This document shows, piece by piece, positions 12,401 through 23,038 of a DNA stretch of 64,000 nucleotides. The DNA comes from Ifrita kowaldi. Its lineage: Eukaryota; Chordata; Aves; Passeriformes; Cinclosomatidae. Made by a program: the position numbers and the translations under genes. Each line of letters starts with the position of its first letter. The stretch's first letter is position 1. The notes below the pieces were generated by a model that worked only from the letters and a program-made list of their open reading frames with translations, searched no databases and was not told the origin of the DNA. Where the stretch lies: NCBI GenBank assembly GCA_013398055.1, contig VZRS01002377.1:1-64000 (forward strand), written 5' to 3'.

Positions 12401-15400
12401 TTATCTATTCTACCTGAGTAGGGAGGAACTGAGGTGGCTTAAAAAACAGCCTTAAATCAAAATAAACACTGAGCCATTAAAATGCTACAATGAATTAAGA
12501 AATTATTTGCTTTAATACATTGACTTTTGTGGTTTACTAAATCAAGAGCTGTTGTAGTCTCCATGGAAAAAACAAGCTCCATTTGTCGACCTTTGTATTT
12601 ACGTGTAAAAATATTGGAAAGGGACCAGAACACTGTCTGCCTGTAAATCAGCTTTTTCTCATTCTGAACTTCTACAAATGAAATTCATTATTTTGACACC
12701 TTTAGCATTTATCCAGGAAACTAGTCCCGCACATTCCTTACTCAGCCATAAATTCAGGATAACACAGCTGAAGGCAGATCCATTTCCAACAGGGAGTGCT
12801 TGGGCTGCTGGGACCAGGAGGTCTGGTCAGAGCAGACCTTGTGATGCCACAATCAAAGGTGCTACCATGATCAGCCTGCTCTGGGACCCCCTGGAGGGAA
12901 CACAGCTCTTCCCTTGGGTGGGTCCTGCCCGGCTCCAGAGGTGGCACCCATCGCCCAGAACTGCAGGGACTCTGTCCCTCGGGAACAGCAGGGCTTGCCA
13001 AGCTGCTCCTGCTCTTCCCTGCGCTCTCTCTTCACCAGCACGGCTCCTGCTGCACAGGGAGCGGGGCTGGTGGCTCATTCTGAGTCAATCCATCATCCTG
13101 AGCACTGATTAGGGCTCTTTTTTCACTCTTCTCCCTGTTCCCTTTAATTTCTGTCTTAGCGCATGTGTGACTACATTTGTCACATCAAAGCTACTACAGA
13201 GGAGCTCCAGAGGCAGGGCCCGAGGCTGTTCCTAAAAGCTGGAGCCTGCAGCCTGAAATAAAGCTGTCTGCATGTGTGGCTCCATCTGCACAGGCTGAGT
13301 ATTCCCAGCTTTATCCACATTACCTCAGATGAGCAGGGAGACAGAGGCACCTGGTGCTGCTCCCCCTGCAATGTGCTCTGCGGGGAAACACCTTCCAAAC
13401 CCAGCCTAAAATGGGATCCAGGCATTATTTCTGTCTCAGGCTGCACTGGTCCTCTCTGCTCACATATCCCTGCTCTCTGGGGACTCTTATATTTCCAAAT
13501 GTTGAATGCACATTTGCCCGCAACTCCCACTACAAAAGGGACTAAACCCCATCCTGAGGCTGTTTAGGTTAGGACTGAAAAAAGCACGGAGCCTTTCCTG
13601 GCGTAAGTTACAGTGTGGGGAAAAGGTATTGTTCAGCACCTTGGGACAAAAATATCAGCATCATTTGCTTCACTAATTGCAAACAAAGAGCTGTACCTGG
13701 TAGAAATCATCAGGTTATTAATTAGGGAGTGGAAATCTGTTTCATAGCACAGGCTTTGCTGCCTGCTAAGCTTGGGGAAGTGGGCATTGTGTATGAGAAG
13801 ACCCGAGTCAATGCATTTTTATTAATTGCAGCTTTTATAGGAGCACTTAGACAACGCATTGGAACAATTATTTCCCGAGAAGCAGCATTTAACATGCTTC
13901 TCACTTTTGTTTCTGTGCTAGGAAAGCTCACTGACAGCAGGCAGCAGAGCTCCTCATAGCAGCCCTTCTCTGAAGCAGAAGGAATTATTTTTAAGATGGT
14001 AGCTGGAAGAGGAAACCATCCCCTCCTTTTGTGCTTTGAGGCCCACTCAGCAAACATTTTGCCACATGTTTAAGCCTGTCCTTGCATGGGCTGCTCTTGG
14101 AGTGTGAAATGGGGCTCTCATGGGTAAACCATGGTGGGCCCAGCTCCTGGCATCCCCTCTGTGTCTCCTGGAGATGTTCTGCTCCAGCCCAGCCCGAGTG
14201 GAGAGCGGGAGCAGTGAGACTCGCACGGCTCAGGAGTGCACACGGGAGCCAGAGCTGGCTGCGCTCCTGCAAGCAGTGATTACCTTTGTCATGCGGCGTC
14301 ACCAAGGGACAGGGGAAAGCTCACACGAGGCAGCCAGGAAATCTGTCAGCTGGGCGTTCACAGCTCCATTCCAAACGCCAGGCTGTGGAGAAACAAGATT
14401 TAGAGGCTCATCTCTGATGGAAGCCCAGGGAGAACAGAGTTTAGGTCATTAGAGGAGGCAGCAGGAAGGAGGCTCTGCCTGCTGCCATCGGGAACCTCAC
14501 AGGAGGTCTGGTTCTCTTCCCAGGGTTGCTGTGTTCAGGTTGCCTCTCTTCCCTCTGTTGGACTAGGAGCCAACGTTGGAATTAATTTGGGCTTCACTGC
14601 CAGTGAGCAGTGCAGAGTCCCGTGGTGCTGCTGCTTCACCGACAGGGAATAAACTGCGCTGGAGGCTTGGGCTGGCAAATAAACCCCCAGCCCAGCAGAG
14701 ACCCCACTGTGCAGGGAGAGGGAGCTGGCACCCACAGCCCCTCCCCAGCACCTCCCAAAATCATAGGAAGGGCACAGGCATGGGAGCAGAGAACTCCTGA
14801 CAGTTCTCCAGGGCATGGCTGGGACCAGAGCTGAGATTCCCACTCACCATCCTCACTCTGGCCTTTCATGGCTGTTCAAACAGGCTCTGCCAGGCTCTTC
14901 CTGCTGGTCCCCAACATCCCAGGGGAGGTTCCTGCCTCTCCAGTGGCATTGCCTCCTCTGCTTGTGGAGCTCCTTCACTTCTGACTATTGCTCTTCCATT
15001 TCCCAGTTTGAATTCAGTGATACCTCCCCAGGCCAATTGAACAGCTCAAGGTGGAGCCCAGCACAATGGGAAAGCAGTTGAATTAATAATTTACAGCCCA
15101 ATTTCCTCATTTCCATACCGTGATGCAGGTGAGAGCTGAAAGAACAACCCCCCCAGCTGCACATGTTTTTTAAACACATGGAAAGATTAAAGCTCCTTTT
15201 CTTGCCCCTTCTGTGTACAGAATGTTGGGCTGGAATATTCTATAAATGTTAAAGGGCCTAGGAGCAGGGCTGAATGGCAGCCAGGAGAGCAGCATTAGTG
15301 CCAGCTTGCTGGCATTCCAAACAAGCTGCAAGCCCTTCTCAGCTCCCAGGTGGCTGAAAGCATTTCCCTCACCAGATTGACCAGAGGAACAGAGGAGACT

Positions 15401-18109
15401 CGCCTGGCACCTCGGGTCCCGCGTCAGGCAGTGTTTGTGCGGCTGCCTGAACTCACTCAAGGGGTTACTGAGGCACTTTGGAGTACCCGTGGAAGACGAA
15501 AGCCTGAAGTGCCAGCTGTGCAGAATTCAAAGGGAAGGTGCAGCTCAGGGTGTGCTTCCCAGCTCGGGTACAGCTGTGGCTTCTCAAAGAATCTGGTTTC
15601 AGAAAAAGAGCAAAATACATCTTTGATATCTTCCCCTTTTCAAAAGCATAATGTTGGCATCTCTTCATCTTCCCCCGTTTGTCTAAAGGGGGCTGTACAA
15701 CCAGTCTGCATTTTAAGGCCACCTCGTTGGCTCGGGGTTTTTAATGGAGGGATTCCTTTGGGTGGGTCCTGTTTGTTCTATTTCACTTCCTAAAGCATGG
15801 CCTCACCAGTGCTGAGGGGATGGCAAGAAGGGTCCTCAGCTCATGTTTGATTCCAATTCCTGCCACATCTGCATGTACAATAAAAACGTGTCTATTGTTT
15901 GAGGGATGCAACAAGAAATCAACCCTGGGGTTATGAAACTCAGTTTCAGGTCAACGCTGAACCATTTCAGGAAGTCACTTCTGCTTTAGTTATTGCAAAC
16001 AAAATGATGTGCAGGATTTAATGTCTCCTCGTGTGCCTTTTTGGTTATTTATGGTTAGGAGCAGGTTGAACTCACCCTATTGCTCTCTGCCGCAGCAGCA
16101 GCTCTGACAAATACACCTGGTAGTTGATGGTAAGTATGGCATAACTTAAAGTCATTTGGTTCACTTGTGGAAAGTTATGTCCATAGCTGTGCCATCTGCA
16201 AAGGAAATGTTTGCTCTCAGGCTGTTTCTCCACCTAGAATGTTAAACCTCATTTCCAGATGAAAAATGCGTTTGCCATAAAGCTCTAACCCCTCCAAGCA
16301 GTGTTTTCCCTGTCGTGTACAGAGAGCGGCAAAGGGAGAACAATAACACCCCACCAAGGGCATTTGGCCAGCAAGAGAGAGACACCGAGAGCTGAATCCT
16401 CATTTTCATCCCTCTTTATTCCAAGGACCTGCGGTGCTGCAGGACCTTACAGGACCAAAAGCTCCCTGTCCCTTCTTCTGCTTCTGCCGGGACCGGAAGG
16501 GCGCAGTGGAGGAAAATCTGTCACAGCCAGTGCTCAGTAATGCAGCCTGCAGTTATCCCTCCCCATTCCCAGCCATCTGCATTTTAGGGGTTTCTTGATC
16601 TGGAGGTTGTGACTGGGGCCTCATTTCTGTCTCTCGGAGAGGGGCTGCAGCTCCCTGTCTGCGCTCTGCGAGTCACAGCCTGTGGGTGAGCTGTGGGACA
16701 GCCTCGGGGGCTGTGGGACAAAGTGCTGCTGTCTGCCCATCCCGGCAGGCCACCGGTGCTTCCCCGGGCCGCTGCTGGGGCTGCTGTGAGCAGAAGTCGG
16801 AATAAGCACTCCTTATTTCCCTTCTCCCTGCTGGTCAGAATTGCTGATCCCTTTGGAGCTGCCTTGTTTCCAAACCGAAACGTCCTGCTCTGCTCAGCGA
16901 CTCCTTCCTGAGGAGCCCTCCCCTGCTCCCAGCACCTCCCTTCAGCCGCTCCTTTCCATGCTCCCGAGGAGCCGAGGCTGGCAGGGGTGGCACACGACAT
17001 TCCCGCCACCAGCTGATCCCTGCACTCTCACGGTGATGTCGCCGATTTCCTTCTCCCCGCCCTCCTAAGAGGTTCCTAAAGACCACAGCCGAGCCGTAAA
17101 TTGACTTTCTCAGCGCATTTCACGCGGTGATTCCGAGCTGATTTCCCAGCTCGTTCCAGCTGATGGCTGTGCTCTCGTGCACGGCTCTGTAGGGGCAGAA
17201 AACACGTGGGGAGAGGGCGATCGTGTCTGATAAAGCTGATTTTTGCATCTTCCCTGCTGCTTCTGTCACACGCCTCTCGGTCGATGGCACGGAGGGTTGC
17301 AATTATCTGGCACATCAGTGTTGAGATGGCTGTGATGAGGGAAAAGCTGCCCTGGCCTGCCGGGAGGACAAGTGCAGAGCTGAGGAAGCACAGAAATGAT
17401 CAGGACCAATGTCAGCAGCGCTGTGGTGGGAGCTGGGGAGGCAGGAGGAGGCCGGGGCACTCCGGAGCTCCAGATGGAGGGGCAGAGCCTCAGCCCTTCA
17501 CGGAAAACCCGGAAGGATGGGGGAGATTTATTGCTGCCTGGGGAGGATCCCAAATCCAGCCCGGTGACTGAGAATTAAAATCAAAAAGTGAAAGGGAATT
17601 CCGAAGCTGAGGCTGGGAGAAAGGCAGGACACGGACGAGCGCGTTCACTGCAGGAGGGTGCCTTTCCCAGGGGTGGAAAATGCTGCATTCTCAGGGAGAG
17701 GACGGGCTGAAACAGAGAGCTCAGCAAAGCCCAGCTCAACGAGGACGTCCCCGCTTCAGCACGGACAGCAAACCGGGGAGCAGCTTCAGATGCAGCAGAT
17801 GTGCCTGTGTGCGCAGTGCCACAGCTCCCAGCCACGCTGAGGACAGACAAACCCGGCTTAGAGCCAGCAGAAGGAACAAACTGGCACCTCGGAAAACTGG
17901 GGTAATCAGGCCAGGTCCGGGTTAGGGGGGAAAATAAGAATTTAAGGGGTGTTTGGAATCAAAAGAGGGCAAATGTTCCGTGTGTACTGGTGTGGCTGGG
18001 ATGGAGGTGAGTTCTGGCTTTGGCTTTGTGCTGACAAAGACTCAGAACCCATCAGGACTGGGCCTCCTGCAGACAGCCTTAATTTAAACACTGTAAAGGA
18101 TTGCTTCTT
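9471..18109. other. Unique non-coding DNA, about 8.6 kb
   Basis: No recognisable gene, RNA gene or mobile element is present. Both strands carry only short, overlapping open frames. Sub-regions of note are an AT-rich, conserved-looking patch at about 13640-14000 and a more CpG-containing interval at about 16400-17560, which includes a patch near 17100-17340 with GATAA and GCGCATTTCACGCG-like words. The rest looks like ordinary intron or intergenic DNA. Confidence 0.45.
13640..14000. promoter_or_regulatory. Candidate conserved non-coding element
   Basis: This is an AT-rich, low-CpG interval with repeated TTATTAATT/AATTATTT words and polypyrimidine stretches. A 76-codon plus-strand frame (13729-13959) crosses it but has no recognisable domain. 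The texture resembles deeply conserved vertebrate regulatory DNA. The call is compositional only. Confidence 0.22.
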
Positions 18110-18320
18110 CAATTGATTGGCCCCAAAACCCACAAAGGAAAAGCCATTCTTGATTTAGTTTCAAGCAGAGTATGTGACCTGATTCGAGATGCAGCCACTG
18201 AACTTTTTCTCGGCAAAGGAGGCCATAAACTATTCAAATCTGACCTTTTTGGAGGCTGAAAAGTCAAAACACAAATCCACGATAATAACATTTAACTTAA
18301 GAAGTGGAATTACAATCGGG
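18110..18320 (+). mobile_element. CR1-family LINE ORF2 fragment (endonuclease C-terminal region), decayed
   Basis: One plus-strand frame reads KTHKGKAILDLVSS, then a DLIRDA segment, then a GKGGHKLFKSDLF segment, and ends at TGA. This follows the pattern of the CR1/jockey-type ORF2 endonuclease end, in which a P-T-R-G-x-A-x-LDL(V/M)LTN motif is followed by an LI.DV segment and an SLGCSDHALVEF segment. A second frame then continues with a KSK...ITFNLR phrase comparable to the family's K.R.LNFRKANF. At least one stop and one frameshift break it. Unlike the other CR1 copies here, it derives from the protein-coding body rather than the 3' untranslated end. Confidence 0.6.
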
Positions 18321-18340
18321 GGGGAGGGGGGAAAGGATTG
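18316..18340 (+). repeat. G-rich homopolymer tract
   Basis: At about 18318-18337 there are a run of eight or more G, an A, and a further G run. This could form a G-quadruplex or simply be a slippage-prone homopolymer. It is also a likely place for sequencing errors. Confidence 0.6.
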
Positions 18341-20104
18341 AGAAGCCATTAAGAGGAACCACTGAAAAGGTAAAATGTTTGCAGGTAACCTAAAGACCAC
18401 TTCAGGACATCACCATATCCCAGGCTGGGAATAACATTTAATAAAGGTTTCCAGAGGGGGAAAACCCCACCCCAAATGCATGGAATGATTCACAGTTTGG
18501 GGAGGGAATTAAAAAACCGTTTTGGAGTTTTATCAGTGTTTGGGAAGTGATTAATTAATGAGTTCTTGGCATCCAGCGTGAGAGATTCCAGAGAAGCTCC
18601 GGAGTTTTGGGACCTTCCCACGAGGGCCACGGTGTGAGCAGGGTGAGGCACTGAGTGCCTCCAGCCAGGAGAAGATCCCACAGGGATTCAGACACACGGC
18701 TGATCCCTGTTCCCTAAAGTGGCCTTGAGGCCAGAGCAAGAGACAGGGATGTATGCAAAGACATCCCAAATAAATACAGATATTAACCCTGGACAGGAGA
18801 GATTCAGGAATTGCAGAGAAAACCCCAAAACCCCTCCAATTTCTGTGTTGGTAAATTAGTCAGAACAAGGATGAAACCAATTCTGCATGTGAATAAATGG
18901 ATACTGGGCACATATTCCCCTGGCTTCTGTGCAGGGAGGAAATGCCTTGTGAATCTGTGAGGTTCTTTTCAAATTAGCAATAACTGTAATACCAGATAAC
19001 AAAACACAGATTACTTTTTGTCTTTTTTTTTTTTTTTCAGTTGGCTGGCAGAGAGGCTGAATCTCTGCACATTTCTGATTTAATTTGGAACTGTTTCTAA
19101 AACAGCTCAGCATTTTAGAACTGCCCCAGAGTACACCAAGCTGGCAACAAAACCCTGACACATCACAAGCAAACATATGTCTCCTCTGAAAAACACAGCC
19201 CACATCTTCCCAAATGCAGCACTGGAGGGATGGCAGTGTCTGTTGGGAAACACAAAGAATAAAAAATACACTTCAGCACTTGAAATTTTTAAAGTTTTTT
19301 TTGTGATAAACTTAGAATTCATCACCAATTTCAACCTCTCTCTGTTTTTTCCCCCAGCAGCTACACAGTCTAATTATTTAGTTTTACTATTTTCTGCTTT
19401 AGATTTTATTTTCATTATATGTCTCAAGCTCTCTTCTGGTCTCTGCGTATTCCAGGGGCTTGGAAAATTCCCGTTGTTGCCGAACTTTCCTGAAGTTTTT
19501 TTTTTTTCATTACTCCAAGGAGACTACAGATTGGAGCAGACTCATTGTTTTAATTTGTGGCTCCTGTAATTCCAAATCAAACCTAAGTAGACTATTTCAT
19601 CAGGAGAAAACAAGAACATTGCTCAAAAAAAAAGAAAAAAAAAAAAAAAGAAAAAGAATAATGGCAAACCCAACAAATAGTTTCGTAAGGGGCTTTAAAT
19701 GTTTATTCCAACGTGTTCTGATTGTGCCTAAGAGCAGTAAAACGTAAATTAAATTAGTGCTCAAGCTTATCATTAGGAAACAAGCCTTTTTTTTTTAAAG
19801 ACAAGGAGAAAACACCATAAATTAAGCCCAGTGTGGGTTAGGCCCACACGTTACATAAGCCCCTAATCCACATTAAAACCCTTTTAGTAACATATGGACC
19901 ATAATAATTTCCCGTGCTCTTTACTCCTTAAGCATAACGAGCTGTTAACCGAGAGCCTTGCACTGGCACCGGGAGCTCCTGGGAGGGCCAGAGCTGGAAT
20001 TTTCCCATCAGGATCATTAGGGAGTCTGGGATCAGCAGTTCCCAGTGTCAGTGTTGGGGCATCAGGAGTGGGGAATCCAAGCCACAGCCGTGGGGTCACA
20101 GATG
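18341..20104. other. Unique non-coding DNA with homopolymer tracts
   Basis: No gene is seen. A run of 15 T at 19023-19037 ends in CAG and mimics a splice acceptor, but no open frame or donor supports an exon behind it. An A-rich tract with G interruptions lies at about 19625-19658, and a short T run at about 19789-19797. Part of the region (about 19300-19900) is AT-rich. Confidence 0.45.
19625..19658 (+). repeat. A-rich simple repeat
   Basis: This is a nearly pure A tract broken by single G bases. It is not attached to a recognisable retrotransposon body, and CR1 elements do not end in poly-A, so it is probably a simple repeat rather than a LINE or SINE tail. Confidence 0.85.
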
Positions 20105-20330
20105 GTTTGGGTTGGAGGGGACATTGAAGATCATCCATCCCACCCCTGCCATGGCAGGGACACCTCCCACTGTCCCAGGCTGCTCCAAGCCCCAATGTCC
20201 AACCCGGCCTTGGACACTGCCAGGGATCCAGGGGCAGCCACAGCTNGGTGGGGCCTCACCTGAGTGGGGCAGAGGGGCAGAATCCCCTCCCCTGCTGCCC
20301 ATGGGCACACAAGACACTTCAGGGGGTTGC
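20105..20330 (-). mobile_element. CR1 LINE, antisense, interrupted by a single-N gap
   Basis: The left part (about 20105-20245) has the antisense CR1 3' end: GGTTTGGGTTGGAGGGGAC, GATCATCC, CCACCCCTGCCATGGCAGGG, CAGGCTGCTCCAAGCCCC, GGCCTTGGACACTGCCAGGG and GGGGCAGCCACAGCT. The sequence then breaks at the N. The right part (20247 to about 20330) reads GGTGGGGCCTCACC...GGCAGAGGGGCAGAATCCCC, the antisense of a CR1 block that normally lies several hundred bases upstream in the element. The interior is therefore missing, either deleted or lost in the gap. Confidence 0.85.
20246..20246. other. Single-N assembly gap inside CR1
   Basis: The N joins two CR1 blocks that are not adjacent in a normal element. 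Both sides are antisense and in the right order, so several hundred bases of the same element are probably absent from the assembly here. Unlike the other single Ns in the window, no duplication flanks it. Confidence 0.85.
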
Positions 20331-22910
20331 TGCCTTCTTCTGGGTTTTAAAATAAAAATGCATCGTGTGGGAATGCTCTTGGAGCATCCAACAGCAGGTT
20401 TAGATTTATTTCCTTTAGAACACAACCTTTGTTTTACAAACAGTACTTCAGGAGAGAGCACCCAATTAATTGCTCACCTTGTAAGTGTTCAGGAAATAAT
20501 GAATTTGCAGGAGTGTGGAAAAACAAAGCAATATTCATGCTTTGTGTAATCCCACTAATGATGGGAGCAGGTTTCAGTTCTCCCCTGTTCCGCTCCTCAG
20601 ACCACCCGTTCTCCTTCCATGGATTCTTTTGCACCTCTCAGACCTTCTCTCGTGGCCAAGCAGCCTCTTAAAAATAGCCTCTCATTAAGGCAGAGCTATC
20701 TCGAGGCCCAGATGAATGGAGCCACCACTGCTCCTCACCAAGGCCCAGGATTCGCTTTAAATGCTGAAATATTTGAGAGTGCAGCTTGAACAAGGCTTCT
20801 TTTTTTTTTTCTCAAGCTGTTCAGGGAAATCGAGGGACGTCACTGGAAGATTTAATGTGTCCCTGCAGGGAGGAGAGCCCAGCTCTTTGCCCTGTGTTCT
20901 GTAAAAGTGCTCTGGAAACACAGAGTGGCAGCTCCACGCTGAAATGTTGAGCTCTGCACAGAAGATGTGACCTTTTTATTCGCCCACAAAGGGCCAGGCA
21001 CACCTACAGGGCTGCACAAACCAGAATAATGGTTGTGCCTAAAGAAAGAAAATATAGGCCAGAACCTGGTATTAACAACGCTCTAAAAGCTGCTGCACTG
21101 ACTGCAATCCAGACAAAAGAGATGAAATCTGGTCACACCGGTGGGGAAGGGGAGAGGGCCTCCAGCACAACGCTGATTTTTGCCCTTTATTGATATTTAG
21201 CTCATCTAAAGGCAAGCTGAACGTTTAAAAGCCATTTTTTAAAATGGGAAATGATTCATTCCCCCCCCCCAACAATATGTTCTAATCTTGTTCACTTCAC
21301 TGAGAACATGGTGACACATCGGGAAGGGCTGTGTGGCAGTGACTTCCCTGAATGGGAAGGAAATGTCAAACAGGATTTTTCTGCAGGCACATGTGACATT
21401 TTCCTGCCCTCCTCCACCAGAAAAAGCAGTGAATTCCCAGGTGACAGCCTTGGCCACCTCTTCCCAGGAATGCTGGGTTCTCCTCGTATCACCTCAAGCA
21501 GGGAGCTCCTCTTCCTCTTTTCCAAAGTATAAACTCAGCCTCAGCTGATGCAAAATTCTGGCCAGAGGGTCTTCTTCATGTACCGGGAATTACACACACA
21601 CACAAAGGCCTTTTTTGCTTTTTATTTGCCCTCCCAGGAAGCCCCCAGCACCCTCTTCCCTTCCTCTGTCACTGCAGGGCTCCCTGTGGGAACACAGCCC
21701 TCCCTGCAGAAACATCGGGTGCCCCCAGAGAAGTTCCATACTCTGTAAAAACCCCCTTCTCCTGTTCCTCCCATTCCCTGCTGGTCTCTGAAAAAACCTC
21801 TGCAAGAACCAAAGGGAAGGAGGCAAAGTTTTGCCACCACATGGCCAGGGGAGGATCAGATGCTGCAGAAATAAGACACCCCAATAAAAGTAGGATAAAT
21901 AACCATACAGAGCCTTAAGCATGAGAAGTCTTTTGGGGGGACAAAAGAAGCTTTATCTTTGCTCTGAAGTGGTTTACAAGAGCAGCCTTTAGGCTACAAA
22001 ACAGATAAACTATCTAGGAAATGCTTAATTCTGAAGAGAACTAATAAAAATAGAGCTCTCCAACAAATGTATTTTCCTATGAGAAGACAATCCCAAGCAG
22101 CCACTTTCTCTCTGTTTGGGAAGCTTTTTAATGAGCATGTGCTAAATCCCACTCCTAAATCCTAAATCACTCCTTCTCTCAGCACGTGAGGAAAAGAGCT
22201 GGCTGGAGCAAACCCCGTATTCCCTGTTCCCTGAGCACACAGAGCCGGGGAACAGAGATTCCAGCCGGGGATCCCGGCCATGCAGGAGGCTTCTGGGGCC
22301 GGGACATTCGCAGGAAGACACAAGCAGGTCAAGAGCCGTGTTATGCAATGATCTGCCATCAGGGCTCAGTCCGAGCAGCCGCGTTGTCCCTGTTCGGGGA
22401 ATGCTGCTGCCCTCTGCAATGTGTCTGAACGCATCAACGCTTGCCCAGGGCTTGGAAGGAGCTCTGCCACAGGGGCTGCCGTGTCCCCGCTGCTGCCACC
22501 AGCCCGCTGGCCCCAGTGGCTGCAGGCGCAGATGGGGGTGGACATTTGTTCCCCTCGTCCCCAGAGCCCGGGTGTACCCCAGGAGGGCTGCAGGAGGAGG
22601 GTGGGAGGCACCCGGCTGTTCTCCTGGCCCCGCTCCTCAGCTGGGAGTGCAGGCAGGGAGAGCAGCCTCAGGCTGGCAGTGCCCGGGGAGCACCGGGAGC
22701 CACACCGGGTAAGGGATTTCTATCTCTGATGTGCCTCCGCCACTGCATTCCTTGGCCTGTGATCCTGCCCTGAAGCATTTCTAACTACTAACCCAAACCG
22801 ACTTCATTCACTGGAGACTCCTGCACAACTCAGAGTCTGCCTGGACTTGGAGCAGAAGGTTTGTATTTCTCCCAGCTAACTATTTAAAGGTGATATATTG
22901 ATATATTGAT
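20331..22910. other. Unique non-coding DNA
   Basis: No gene is recognised. A C run lies at about 21260-21270. The interval 22190-22720 is GC-richer, and overlapping open frames on both strands reach up to 124 codons, but they have no recognisable domains. A short ATATTGATATATTGAT direct repeat lies near 22892. Confidence 0.45.
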
Positions 22911-22911
22911 C

Positions 22912-23038
22912 AATACAACTCACCTGCAGACCCCAGAAGTGCCCATTTAGAGTGTGCCCAGCCTGGATCCCAGACCTACAAGTCACCTTCACATCCCAGA
23001 AGTGCCCATTTGGAGGGTGCCCAGCCTGGATCCCAGCA
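22912..23038. repeat. 63-bp direct tandem duplication
   Basis: Two units carry CCCAGAAGTGCCCATTT followed by a GTGCCCAGCCTGGATCCCAG block, starting at 22932 and 22995, so the period is 63 bp. The units differ at a handful of positions. Because 63 is a multiple of three, the minus strand has an open 21-residue repeat. That is expected for any such duplication without a stop and is not evidence of coding. Confidence 0.9.

Noticed and set aside
13729..13959. 76-codon plus-strand frame with a hydrophobic stretch
   Set aside because: It is AT-rich, has no family resemblance and lies in a region that looks regulatory. A short hydrophobic run is not enough.
17206..17571. 121-codon frame starting with a signal-peptide-like segment
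   Set aside because: The hydrophobic run of Leu/Ser/Ala is short and is followed by low-complexity Gly/Arg sequence with no domain. A minus-strand frame is also open.
19023..19040. T15-CAG as a splice acceptor
   Set aside because: It is a simple T homopolymer, and no open frame with a donor follows.
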